Shown piece by piece: positions 53,181-61,646 of a stretch of 64,000 bases of DNA. The translations under genes and the position numbers were made by a program. The DNA is taken from contig OY969422.1 in assembly GCA_963699215.1 (NCBI GenBank), forward strand, positions 124,001 to 188,000, in the 5' to 3' direction. The stretch is from VRUE01 sp963699215 (GTDB lineage Bacteria; Actinomycetota; Thermoleophilia; Solirubrobacterales; 70-9). Under the pieces are notes generated by a model. The model made no database searches. It saw only the letters and a list, made by a program, of their open reading frames with translations, and was not told where the DNA came from. How positions within the stretch are numbered: position 1 is the first letter of the stretch; each line of letters starts with the position of its first letter.

Positions 53181-55415
53181 ATGAACGGAGATGTGGGGGA
53201 CCTGGGCGATGTGCGCGTCCTCGAGGATGCACTGCAAGGCGGCCTGAGCGGGGCGCTGACGCCCGGCGTGCTGCTGCCGCTCTTCAGGATGCGAATCCAG
53301 GGCATCGAGGTCACGCAGGGCATCCAGCACTACCGCTCGTCAGCGCACCTCACCGATCGCAACGACCGCGCGCCCGACAACACCATCAGCCTGATCGCGG
53401 GCAAGCCGGCCTGGGTCCGCGTCTACCTGCGGGCCGGGATGGGCGGAGGCGACGTCGCCGACATCACCGGGGAGCTCGAGGTGCGTCACCGCAGGTTCGG
53501 CTTCATCTACCAGACCGTCGCCACGCTCTCGCCGCAGCCGCCCGGCACCGCGACCGCCCGCGAAAACCCCGACTACGCGACCGAGCGCAATACGCTCGGC
53601 TGGACGCTCAACTTCCTCCTGCCCGCCGAGCTGGTCTGCGGCAATCTGGAGCTGGTCGCCAGGATCGACTCCCCCGCCGATGCGCACGCCGAGCACTCGG
53701 TGAGGGTCGGGGCGACGCTGCAGCAGACGCTGCGCCTGGCCGGGATCATGGTGGGGTACAACGGGCCTTCGAGCAGTGCCCCCAACGCCCCCAACCTGAC
53801 CCTCGCGGCGCCGAGCCTGGCCAATCTGCAGACCACGTCGGCCTGGACGCTGCTGACCTTCCCGGTACAGAGCGCCGCCACCTACCGCAGCGTCGGGACG
53901 ATCACCTGGGACCGGCACCTGCAAGACGCCGCTAGCTCGACCGGCGGCTGCTCGCCGAACTGGTACGTGCTCAACGAAAAAATCCAGGAACAAAGGGTGG
54001 CCGACGGTAACCGCACCGACGTCCTCTACTACGGCCTGATGGCGCTCGGCATCCCGATGGGTCCGGTCGTCGGTTGCAACTCCTCCGGCGTCAGCGCCGG
54101 CCCGAGCACGGACGGCGTCACGATGGCGCACGAGCTCGGACACGCCTGCGGCCTGCCGCACGCGCCATGCGGGACGACCGGCGACCCCAGCTACCCGGCC
54201 TACGAGCCCTATGACCCGGCAAACACGCCGCAGGCCTCGATCGGGGAGTACGGGCTCGACATCAGCAACGGCGGCATCATGTCGCCGGAACTGTTCAAAG
54301 ACATGATGTCCTACTGCGGCCCGCGCTGGATCTCGCTCTACAACTACGAGCAGCTGACCGGCAACCTGAACCTGGACCCGATCCGAACCTGCGTCGACCG
54401 GCCGCTTTGGCACGATATCGTCCTGCAGGAATGGGAGTTGATTCCGCACTGGCTCCCCGACCCTCCGCCCGACCCGATCTGGATGAAGCGATTTGGGGAC
54501 CCGGCGCCGCTCATCTCGATCATCGGGATGGTCCACTCCCCGATGGAGATCGAGGTCAAAAGCGTGATGCGGCTCGATGCCACCCCCCACGTCGCCGGTG
54601 CGCTGAAAACCTCGCTGATGGCCGAGCTCGTCAGCGTCGACGGCAACGTGCTGGCCTCGGCCCCACTCCACCATCTGCAGTCGCAGGCGGGATGCGGCTG
54701 CGGTTGCGATGACGAGGAGCCGGACTTTCCGTACCTCTTCCAGGCGTTCGTCCCGGACCAGGCCCCCGGCGCACAACTACAGATCCGCGGTCGCGAAGAG
54801 GCCGAGCCAGTTTGGGTGCGCCCCGCGCCGAAGCGCAGGCCGCGAGTCCACAAGCTGAGGGCACGGGTCGGGAAGGACGGCTCCCTCGACGTAGCATGGA
54901 ACGCCGAGTCCCACGGCGACCAGGAGGCCGTGGGATGGCTGCAGTGGTCCGGCGACGGCGGCAAGTCCTGGCACGCCCTGGCGACGGGGCTGAGGGGCGA
55001 GGTAGCGAACGTGAGCCTGGCCGGGGTGAACGCCGGACGCGTCCTGCTCCGCCTCTTGATCAGCGACGGCTTCTACACCGCGCAGTCGAAACGGGTCGCC
55101 GTCCAGGTCCCCCGGCGCGCACCCGAGGTGGGCGTGCTCACCCCCCGCGACGGGCAGACGCTGATCGCGGGATCCCCGATGCGCCTCTGGGGCAGCGCGC
55201 TGCTCGACAGCGGCGAGCCGGCGGCGGAGAAGAGCGCCCGCTGGCTACTCGACGGCAAGGGGGTCGCCCAAGGGTTCGACGTCTTCGTCGAGGCGCCACC
55301 GCCCGGCAAGCACCGGCTGTCCCTCGTCGTCACCGAGAACCGACGCAAGGCGGAGCACTCGATCGAGTTCGCCACGATCTCTGTGCCGCGCAGCGAGGAG
55401 GAGCTCGAAGACTAG
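53181..55415 (+). CDS. Metzincin-like zinc metalloprotease with C-terminal Ig-like region
   Basis: A 744-residue protein of uncertain family. The zinc site MAHELGHACGLPH (near residue 320) is a full H-E-x-x-H-x-x-G-x-x-H metzincin motif, and KDMMSYCGP about 60 residues later provides a Met-turn. The N-terminal region IQGIEVTQGIQHY..NTISLIAGKPAWVRVYLRAG is a conserved beta-domain found in actinobacterial metalloprotease-like proteins. The C-terminal 250 residues contain WLQWSGDGGKSWHALATGL and TPRDGQTLIAGSPMRLWG, Ig/fibronectin-like strands. A CGCGC cysteine cluster precedes them. No signal peptide is visible, which is odd for such a protease. It converges on tkt with a 4-nt overlap. Confidence 0.75.
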   Translation: MNGDVGDLGDVRVLEDALQGGLSGALTPGVLLPLFRMRIQGIEVTQGIQHYRSSAHLTDRNDRAPDNTISLIAGKPAWVRVYLRAGMGGGDVADITGELEVRHRRFGFIYQTVATLSPQPPGTATARENPDYATERNTLGWTLNFLLPAELVCGNLELVARIDSPADAHAEHSVRVGATLQQTLRLAGIMVGYNGPSSSAPNAPNLTLAAPSLANLQTTSAWTLLTFPVQSAATYRSVGTITWDRHLQDAASSTGGCSPNWYVLNEKIQEQRVADGNRTDVLYYGLMALGIPMGPVVGCNSSGVSAGPSTDGVTMAHELGHACGLPHAPCGTTGDPSYPAYEPYDPANTPQASIGEYGLDISNGGIMSPELFKDMMSYCGPRWISLYNYEQLTGNLNLDPIRTCVDRPLWHDIVLQEWELIPHWLPDPPPDPIWMKRFGDPAPLISIIGMVHSPMEIEVKSVMRLDATPHVAGALKTSLMAELVSVDGNVLASAPLHHLQSQAGCGCGCDDEEPDFPYLFQAFVPDQAPGAQLQIRGREEAEPVWVRPAPKRRPRVHKLRARVGKDGSLDVAWNAESHGDQEAVGWLQWSGDGGKSWHALATGLRGEVANVSLAGVNAGRVLLRLLISDGFYTAQSKRVAVQVPRRAPEVGVLTPRDGQTLIAGSPMRLWGSALLDSGEPAAEKSARWLLDGKGVAQGFDVFVEAPPPGKHRLSLVVTENRRKAEHSIEFATISVPRSEEELED

Positions 55416-57274
55416 GCGCCGTCCAGGCCCAGAGCCTGGCGTGCCGCGGCGACGATGCTCGGGGCGTCGATGCCGGCGGCGGCGAGGAGCGCCTCGGGGG
55501 GGCCGCTGCCGGGGCGCTCGGTCACGGCGAGGCGGGTCAGCGGGGTGCTTGCGCCCGCCTCGGCGAGGACGCCGGCGACGGTCTCGCCGATGCCGCCCTC
55601 GGCCCAGTGGTCCTCGACCGTGACGAGGGCCTTGGTCTCCTCTGCGGCAGCGAGAATGGCGCCGGCGTCGACCGGCTTGACCGAGTAGAGGTCGATGACC
55701 CGGACGCCGGTCCCCCTGCCGGCCAGCTCCCCGGCCGCGACCATGCATTCGCGCAGGGTGATGCCGGCGCCGATCAGCGTCACTTCGTCGCCCTCGGTGG
55801 AGCGGACCGTGCGGCTGCCGCCGATCTCGAAGCTCTCGTCCGGCCCGTAGAGCACCGGAGTCGCCTCGCGCGTCGTGCGCATGTAGCTGATGCCGCGGTG
55901 CTCGCGCATCGCGTCGAGCAGTTGCACCGCCTGGTTGGCGTCACTCGGGTAGAGCACGACGCTGCCGAGGACCGCGCGCAGGGAGGCGATGTCTTCGAGC
56001 GCCATCTGCGAGGGGCCGTCGGGGCCGATCGAGACCCCCACGTGCGAGCCGCACAGCTTCAGGTCGGCGTCGGAGATCGCGCCCATGCGGACGAAGTCGT
56101 AGGCGCGGCTGAGGAAGGCCCCGAACGAGGAGGCGAACGGCTTCCAACCGCGCGTCTGCAGGCCGATGCCGGCGGCGACCATCTGCTGCTCGGCGATGTA
56201 CATCTCGAAGAAGCGGTCGGGGTGCTTGGCGGCGAAGCGCTCGGCGTAGGTCGAGTTGCCGACCTCGCCGTCGAGGGCAACGACCTTCTCGTCGACCGAG
56301 CCGAGCCAGGCGAGCGCGTCGCCGTAGGCGGCGCGGGTCGCGACCTTCTCCCCTACCTCGTAGGCGGGGCGCTCGACCGCCGCCCGGGCGATCTCGTACG
56401 GCTTGGCCTCTGGCGGCGGCTGCACCTCGACCCGCAGCGAGCGCACGCCGCCCAGCTCCTCAACCGCGGCCTCGGGCTCGGCCAGTGGCTTGCCGTGCTG
56501 GTTCGGTTGGTCCTCGACCGCGGCGACGCCGGATCCCTTCTTGGTGCGGGCGAAGATCGCCGCCGGGGCGTCGGCGGCGAGCGCCCGCGCGTAGGCCGCG
56601 TCGATCGCCTCCAGGTCGTGCCCGTCGATCTCCTGCACGTCCCAGCCGCAAGCCGCGGCGCGGGCCGCCCAGGAGGAGGTGTCCCACTCGTGCATGGTCG
56701 CGCCGCGCTGGCCGAGCCGGTTGACGTCGACGATCGCGATCATGTTGTCGAGCCCGGCGTGGCCAGCGTGCTCGAACGCCTCCCACATCGAGCCCTCGGC
56801 CAGCTCGGAGTCGCCGCAGAGGACCCAGACCCTGTAGTCCGCCGCCTCCAGCCGCTTGCCGGCGAGCGCTATCCCGATCGAGATCGGCAGCCCCTGGCCG
56901 AGCGAGCCGGTGGCCACGTCGACCCAGGGGATCTCCGGCGTCGGGTGACCCTGCAGGCGCGAGCCGAACTCGCGGAAGGTGAGCAGCTCCTCGTCGTCGA
57001 TCGCCCCGGCCATCTTGTAGAGGCCGTAGAGCAGCGGCGAGGCGTGGCCCTTGGAGAAGACGAGGTGGTCGTTCCCCCTGTTCTCCGGCGCGTCGAAGTC
57101 GTAGCGCAGGTAGCGCGTCAGCAGCACCGCCATCAGGTCGGCGGCAGACATCGAGGAGGTCGGGTGGCCGGAGCCGGCGGCGGCGGCGGCGCGGACCGAG
57201 TCGACCCGGAGCTGCTGAGCCAGCTCGTGCAGCTGCTCGCGGTTCAGCGTGTCCTCGGCGCTCGCCTGGGCCAT
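55412..57274 (-). CDS. tkt: Transketolase
   Basis: Thiamine-diphosphate enzyme of the pentose phosphate pathway, 620 residues. N-terminal RVDSVRAAAAAGSGHPTSSMSAADLMAVL, HLVFSKGHASPLLYG and TGSLGQGLPISIGIALAGK, the ThDP motif CGDSELAEGSMWEAFEHAG..NMIAIVDVNRLGQ (G-D-x-E..N), then the pyrimidine domain VALDGEVGNSTYAERFAAKHPDRFFEMYIAEQQMV with catalytic Glu, and SHVGVSIGPDGPSQMALED. It is shorter than E. coli transketolase and resembles the archaeal/actinobacterial fused type. It is 19 nt downstream of nadA on the same strand. Confidence 0.93.
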   Translation of the reverse strand: MAQASAEDTLNREQLHELAQQLRVDSVRAAAAAGSGHPTSSMSAADLMAVLLTRYLRYDFDAPENRGNDHLVFSKGHASPLLYGLYKMAGAIDDEELLTFREFGSRLQGHPTPEIPWVDVATGSLGQGLPISIGIALAGKRLEAADYRVWVLCGDSELAEGSMWEAFEHAGHAGLDNMIAIVDVNRLGQRGATMHEWDTSSWAARAAACGWDVQEIDGHDLEAIDAAYARALAADAPAAIFARTKKGSGVAAVEDQPNQHGKPLAEPEAAVEELGGVRSLRVEVQPPPEAKPYEIARAAVERPAYEVGEKVATRAAYGDALAWLGSVDEKVVALDGEVGNSTYAERFAAKHPDRFFEMYIAEQQMVAAGIGLQTRGWKPFASSFGAFLSRAYDFVRMGAISDADLKLCGSHVGVSIGPDGPSQMALEDIASLRAVLGSVVLYPSDANQAVQLLDAMREHRGISYMRTTREATPVLYGPDESFEIGGSRTVRSTEGDEVTLIGAGITLRECMVAAGELAGRGTGVRVIDLYSVKPVDAGAILAAAEETKALVTVEDHWAEGGIGETVAGVLAEAGASTPLTRLAVTERPGSGPPEALLAAAGIDAPSIVAAARQALGLDGA

Positions 57275-57293
57275 GCCCGGACTTTATCTGGGA

Positions 57294-58307
57294 CTAGCCG
57301 ATGGCAACCATGCGCTCGATCGGCAGCCGCGCCCGCTCTGCGATCTCGGCCGGGACGCCGACCTCGAACTTCATCTCGCGCAGCGCGTCGCGCAGCTTCG
57401 GCAGCGTGATCATCTTCATGTACTTGCAGTAGGCCATCCGGTTCGCCTCGATCAGGCTGGCGCCAGGAGCGGCCTGCTTGAGCGGGTGCAGCATGCCGTT
57501 CTCGGTGGCGACGATGAACTCGCCGTCGGGCCGCTGCTGGACGTAGTCGAGCATCTGCCCGGTGGAGAGCATGTGGACGCCCTCCTCCCCCACTTCGCCG
57601 GCGGCGACGAACTCCATCACCTGGGTGACGCAGCCGCACTCGGGGTGGACGAGGAACTCGGCATCGGGATGAGCCTCGCGCTGGGCCTTGATGTCGTCGG
57701 GACGGATCCCGGCGTGGACGTGGCACTCTCCCGGCCAGACGTGCATCGAGTGGCCGGTCTCGCGCTCGACGTAGGAGCCGAGCCACATGTCGGGGCCGAA
57801 GAGGATCTCGGTGTCGGGCCCGTGCTCGCGCAGGATGTGCTCGACGACCTTGACCGCGTTGGAGGAGGTGCAGCAGTAGTCGGTCTCCGCCTTCACCTCG
57901 GCCGAGGTGTTGACGTACATGACGACGACCGCGTCGGGGCTGTGGCGCGCCTTCCACTCGCGCAGTTCGCTAGCGGTTATCGAGTCGGCCAGCGAGCAGC
58001 CCGCGTCGGGGTCCGGGATCAGCACCGTCTTCTGCGGCGAGAGGATCGAGGCGGTCTCGGCCATGAAGTGAACGCCGCAGAAGGCGATGACCGAGGCTCC
58101 GGACTCGGCCGCCTTGCGCGAGAGGCCGAGCGAGTCGCCGGTGTAGTCGGCTACTTCCTGCACCTCGGGCACCTGGTAGTTGTGGGCGAGGATCACCGCG
58201 TCGCGCTCGCGCGCCAGCTCACGCACCTCGCGCGAGATCTCCTCGACCTCCTGCGGTGCGAGGTCGAGCATCGGGACCGGCTCGTTGATCGTCGGCAGCT
58301 CTCTCAT
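57294..58307 (-). CDS. nadA: Quinolinate synthase
   Basis: Condenses iminoaspartate with dihydroxyacetone phosphate to quinolinate in de novo NAD synthesis. The 337-residue protein has AVILAHNYQVPEVQEVADYTGDSLGLSR, IAFCGVHFMAETASIL, YVNTSAEVKAETDYCCTSSNAVKVV, the DMWLGSYVERETG segment and HPECGCVTQVMEF, supplying the three cysteines of the oxygen-sensitive [4Fe-4S] cluster. nadC lies 1.4 kb away but nadB is not in the window; an aspartate dehydrogenase could replace it. The gene is divergent from the Fpg/Nei gene. Confidence 0.94.
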   Translation of the reverse strand: MRELPTINEPVPMLDLAPQEVEEISREVRELARERDAVILAHNYQVPEVQEVADYTGDSLGLSRKAAESGASVIAFCGVHFMAETASILSPQKTVLIPDPDAGCSLADSITASELREWKARHSPDAVVVMYVNTSAEVKAETDYCCTSSNAVKVVEHILREHGPDTEILFGPDMWLGSYVERETGHSMHVWPGECHVHAGIRPDDIKAQREAHPDAEFLVHPECGCVTQVMEFVAAGEVGEEGVHMLSTGQMLDYVQQRPDGEFIVATENGMLHPLKQAAPGASLIEANRMAYCKYMKMITLPKLRDALREMKFEVGVPAEIAERARLPIERMVAIG

Positions 58308-58428
58308 TTCACGGTTGCCTCGAAAGGCCCCAAGATCGTCAACAGGGGCCTCGCTGGTCGTATGTTCGCTGGCATGGCCTTGGCCTGAGTCCAGTCGAAT
58401 GAACTGCCCGCAAGTCTACTCTCTCGGC

Positions 58429-59274
58429 ATGCCCGAGCTTCCCGAGGTTGAGATCGTCGTGCGGAGACTGGACACCGCGCTGAAGGGAACCGAGGTCGAA
58501 TCGGCCCTGGCCCCGGGGATGAACGTGATGAAGACCTTCGAGCCCCCCCTCGACGAGCTCGCCGGCCGGGAGGTGAGCGGGATCCGCCGGATCGGCAAGA
58601 TGCCCGTGGTCGAGTTCGGCGACCTGGCACTGCTGATCCACCTGATGTCGGCCGGCAGGGTGCGCGTCTTCGAGAAGCGGGCCTCGCCCAAAGACCGCGC
58701 CTCGCGAGTGCTCGTCAGGCTCGGGGACGGGCGCGAGCTGCGGCTGCGCGAGCTCGGCACCAAGCAGCGTGCCTGGGCGAAGCTGCTGGCGACGGCGGCG
58801 GTCGGCGAGGACGAGGCGATCGCGACGCTCGGGCCGGAGGCATGGCCGCCGCCGCCGCTCGAGGCTTTCTCCGCGGCGATCGACCAGCCCCGGCACCTGC
58901 ACCCGCTGCTGCGGCATCAGCGCGACATCGCCGGCATCGGCCGCTCCTGGGTCGACGAGATCCTCTGGGAGGCGCGACTCTCCCCCTTCAAGCAGGGATC
59001 CGAGTTGGACGGAGCCGAGATGGAGCGCCTGCACGCCGCTCTGCACGTGCTCGGCGACGCGATCGACCACTACGAGGAGACCGTCGGCGACGAGCTGCCC
59101 GACAAGCTGCCGATGCCGCTGCGGATCCACAAGCGCGAGGGCGAGCCCTGCCCGCGCTGCGGGACGACGATCGAGGCCGTCTTCTTCGCCGAGCACCAGA
59201 CCAACTACTGCCCGCAGGAGCAGACCGGCGGCCGCGTGCTCAAGGACCGGCGGCTCTCACGGCTGCTGAAGTAG
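58429..59274 (+). CDS. Fpg/Nei family DNA glycosylase with altered zinc finger
   Basis: Base-excision repair glycosylase/AP lyase of 281 residues starting at ATG 58429. MPELPEVEIVVRRL provides the catalytic Pro and Glu; LIHLMSAGRVRVFEKRAS and the helix-two-turn-helix region RDIAGIGRSWVDEILWEARLSP are intact. The C-terminal zinc finger reads CPRCGTTIEA..NYCPQEQTGG: three Cys are present, but the fourth, normally in C-P-x-C-Q, is Glu. Thus the finger may be zincless or use Glu as ligand. It could be MutM-like or a Nei-type paralogue. Divergent from nadA across 121 nt. Confidence 0.87.
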   Translation: MPELPEVEIVVRRLDTALKGTEVESALAPGMNVMKTFEPPLDELAGREVSGIRRIGKMPVVEFGDLALLIHLMSAGRVRVFEKRASPKDRASRVLVRLGDGRELRLRELGTKQRAWAKLLATAAVGEDEAIATLGPEAWPPPPLEAFSAAIDQPRHLHPLLRHQRDIAGIGRSWVDEILWEARLSPFKQGSELDGAEMERLHAALHVLGDAIDHYEETVGDELPDKLPMPLRIHKREGEPCPRCGTTIEAVFFAEHQTNYCPQEQTGGRVLKDRRLSRLLK

Positions 59275-59308
59275 ACACAGCCCTCGCATGGGCTACCCTC
59301 AAACCAGC

Positions 59309-59650
59309 ATGCGGTCCACCGTCTCGATCGCCGTTCTTGCCCTGATCGCCGTTGCGGCACTGGCCGGTCTTGCCCAGGCGGCGCCGAAGGCGACGATCGC
59401 GGTCGGCAACAACTTCTTCGCACCGTCGACCAAGACCGTGAGCGTGGGGACCAAGGTCCGCTTCAAGTGGACGGGCGGCATCCGCCATCACATCGTCAAG
59501 ACCGAAGGTCCCGGTGGCAGCATCAAATCGCCGGCGACGAGCGCCAAAGGGGTCAACCTCGCCAAGGTCCTGGGCAAGCGCGGCACCTACCGCTTCATCT
59601 GCACCATCCACCCGACGGAAATGCGGCTGAAGCTGAACGTGGTGCGCTGA
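59309..59650 (+). CDS. Secreted cupredoxin-like protein
   Basis: A 113-residue exported protein with signal peptide STVSIAVLALIAVAALAGLAQA and a plastocyanin/amicyanin-like domain: ATIAVGNNFFAPSTKTVSVGTKVRFKWTGG, His in IRHHIVKTEG, and the copper loop FICTIHPTEM holding Cys, His and Met. Thus a type 1 copper site is likely. ATG 59309 (an upstream in-frame ATG at 59288 is possible). It lies 34 nt downstream of the Fpg/Nei gene and converges on nadC. It lacks the lipobox seen in the cupredoxin at 11238. Confidence 0.87.
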   Translation: MRSTVSIAVLALIAVAALAGLAQAAPKATIAVGNNFFAPSTKTVSVGTKVRFKWTGGIRHHIVKTEGPGGSIKSPATSAKGVNLAKVLGKRGTYRFICTIHPTEMRLKLNVVR

Positions 59651-59660
59651 GCCCGCCGGC

Positions 59661-60512
59661 TCAAGCCGGCAACGGCTCGACCAGCATGCTGAAGTCGAGC
59701 GTCGGCGCCGAGTGGGTCAGCGCGCCGACCGAGATGAAGTCGACGCCGGTCTCGGCGATCCCCCGCACGGCCTCCAGGCTGACGCCTCCAGAGGCCTCCA
59801 GCGGCGGGCCATCCGGCCCCCGCTCCGCATCGCGCAGGACGACCGCTTTTCGCAGCGCGTCGGGATTCATGTTGTCGAGCAGCAGCCGCTCGGCGCCGGC
59901 GCCGAGCGCGTAGGCGACCTCTTCGAGGTCGCGGCACTCGACCTCCACCGGCATCCCGGGGCGTCCCGTGCGCACGGCGTGGATCGCCTTCGCGACGCCG
60001 CCGGCGAGCGCGACGTGGTTCTCCTTGATCAGGACGGCGTCGTAGAGGCCCATGCGATGGTTGCTGCCGCCACCGGCCGCGACCGCCGCCTTCTCCAGCG
60101 CCCGCAGGCCTGGAGTCGTCTTGCGCGTGTCGAGAATGCGGGCACCGGTGCCGGCGACCGCCTCGACGTAACGAGCGGTCAGGGTGGCGATGCCGGAGAG
60201 GTGGCCGAGGAAGTTGAGCGCCGTCCGCTCGGCCGCCAACAGGCCCGCGGCCGAACCACTCGCCAGCGCCACGTCGGCCGGCACCTCCTTGCGCCACTGC
60301 CCCTCGACGACGAGGTTGTCGACGTCCTCCACCCCGCACTGCCGCATCGTCTCGGCGACGGCGCCAAGCCCAAAGGCCACCCCCGCCTCCTTCTGCACGA
60401 TCCGCGCCCGCGCACGCGCCCCCTCGGGCACGGTCGCCTCCGAGGTCACATCTCCAGCTCCCACATCCTCGGCCAGCGCGCGAGCGACCACGTCTCGTAG
60501 GAAATCGTCCAT
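59661..60512 (-). CDS. nadC: Nicotinate-nucleotide pyrophosphorylase (carboxylating)
   Basis: Quinolinate phosphoribosyltransferase of NAD synthesis, 283 residues. Motifs: RALAEDVGAGDVTSEATVPEG, LASGSAAGLLAAERTALNFLGHLSGIATLT, ILDTRKTTPGLRALEKAAVAAGGGSNHRMGLYDAVLIKENH, EVECRDLEE, LLLDNMNPDALR, EASGGVSLEAVRGIAETGVDFISVGALTHSAP. All catalytic residues appear present. It is separated from nadA by the plus-strand glycosylase and cupredoxin genes, so the two NAD genes are not one operon here. Confidence 0.95.
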   Translation of the reverse strand: MDDFLRDVVARALAEDVGAGDVTSEATVPEGARARARIVQKEAGVAFGLGAVAETMRQCGVEDVDNLVVEGQWRKEVPADVALASGSAAGLLAAERTALNFLGHLSGIATLTARYVEAVAGTGARILDTRKTTPGLRALEKAAVAAGGGSNHRMGLYDAVLIKENHVALAGGVAKAIHAVRTGRPGMPVEVECRDLEEVAYALGAGAERLLLDNMNPDALRKAVVLRDAERGPDGPPLEASGGVSLEAVRGIAETGVDFISVGALTHSAPTLDFSMLVEPLPA

Positions 60513-60586
60513 CGCGGCAGCCTAGATGGACGAGGGCCCTCCGCTCCTTCTCACGTCTGGCGTGTCTGGAGCGTTTAATTCCACAG

Positions 60587-61054
60587 GTGACCGCATTGCC
60601 TCCCTTCCAGACCCTCCTCGACGACCATGCCACCGACGTGATGGCGGTGCTGCGCGGGGCGGTCGGCCGTGCCGACGCCGAGGACTGCTTCCAGGAGACC
60701 TTCCTGGCGGCGCTACGCGCCTACCCGCGGCTGAGCGACGACAGCAATCTGCGCGGCTGGCTGCTGACGATTGCCCACCGCAAGGCGATCGACCACCACC
60801 GGGCGAACGGGCGGCGGCCGCTGCCGGTCGCCGAGCCGGAGGAGCTGGCCGGGGCGAGCGCCGAGCCCGAGCTCGACGACGGGATCTGGGGACTGGTCGG
60901 AGCGCTGCCGCCGAAGCAGCGCGCTGCGGTGGCGCTGCGCTACGCCTGCGATCTTCCCCACGCCGAGATCGCCGCGGCGCTCGGCTGCTCGCCAGCTGCG
61001 GCGCGCCGCAGCCTCCATGAGGGAATGAAGCGACTGAGAAAGGAGCTGGCATGA
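60587..61054 (+). CDS. ECF-like sigma-70 family RNA polymerase sigma factor
   Basis: A 155-residue group IV sigma factor. Region 2 is short and reads AVGRADAEDCFQETFLAALRAYPRLSDDSNLRGWLLTIAHRKAIDHHR; region 4 reads LPPKQRAAVALRYACDLPHAEIAAALGCSPAAARRSLHEGMKRLRKEL. The order and spacing match ECF factors. GTG 60587 is the start. Its stop overlaps the ATG of ogt by 4 nt, and no anti-sigma gene follows, so a link with alkylation damage response is suggested. The promoter it recognises is unknown. Confidence 0.87.
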   Translation: MTALPPFQTLLDDHATDVMAVLRGAVGRADAEDCFQETFLAALRAYPRLSDDSNLRGWLLTIAHRKAIDHHRANGRRPLPVAEPEELAGASAEPELDDGIWGLVGALPPKQRAAVALRYACDLPHAEIAAALGCSPAAARRSLHEGMKRLRKELA

Positions 61055-61614
61055 AGTCGAGCCTCGAACACCTCAGCGAGCGAGCCGCCGCCGAGGGCCT
61101 GCTCGACGTCGCCTACACGACCGTCGACTCCCCCTTCGGACCGCTGCTGGTGGCCGCCACGCCACATGGCCTGGTCAAGATCAGCTTCCCGGCGACTTAC
61201 GACACCGATGAGACGTTGCAGGACCTGGCGACGCGGATCTCACCGCGCGTGCTCGAAGCGCCAGCCCGGCTGGACGATGTCCGCCACCAGCTCGACCGAT
61301 ACTTCGAGGGCCGGCTGCGCGAGTTCGACCTGCCGCTCGACTGGCAGCTCAGCAAAGGTTTCAGGCGGCGGGCGCTGCGCGCGATCGACCGCATCCCCTA
61401 CGGCAGGACCCGCAGCTACACGGATATCGCCCGCAGCGCCGGTAACGAGCGGGCGGTGCGGGCAGCCGGCACGGCATGCGGCTCCAACCCGATCCCGATC
61501 GTCGTCCCCTGCCACCGGGTCCTGCGCAGCGGCGGCGCGCTCGGCGGCTACGGCGGCGGGCTGCCGATGAAGGAAGCGCTGCTGGAGATGGAGGGCGTGC
61601 ACCGCCCCGGCTAA
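61051..61614 (+). CDS. ogt: Methylated-DNA-protein cysteine methyltransferase
   Basis: Suicide repair protein that removes alkyl groups from O6 of guanine, 187 residues. The N-terminal ribonuclease-like domain (YTTVDSPFGPLLVAATPHGLVKISF) precedes the active-site domain: GFRRRALRAIDRIPYGRTRSYTDIA, the Arg-finger helix RAVRAAGTACGSNPIPIVVPCHRVLRS with acceptor Cys in P-C-H-R-V, and GALGGYGGGLPMKEALLEME. Coupled to the sigma factor gene by a 4-nt ATGA overlap. A short GCCCC-GTCC-GGGGC hairpin follows the stop. Confidence 0.94.
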   Translation: MKSSLEHLSERAAAEGLLDVAYTTVDSPFGPLLVAATPHGLVKISFPATYDTDETLQDLATRISPRVLEAPARLDDVRHQLDRYFEGRLREFDLPLDWQLSKGFRRRALRAIDRIPYGRTRSYTDIARSAGNERAVRAAGTACGSNPIPIVVPCHRVLRSGGALGGYGGGLPMKEALLEMEGVHRPG

Positions 61615-61646
61615 AGGGAGCCCCGTCCGGGGCCGATGGTTGAGCC

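Noticed and set aside
54812..57409. An 865-codon plus-strand frame opposite transketolase
   Set aside because: Antisense shadow of tkt; composition is typical of reversed GC-rich coding sequence.
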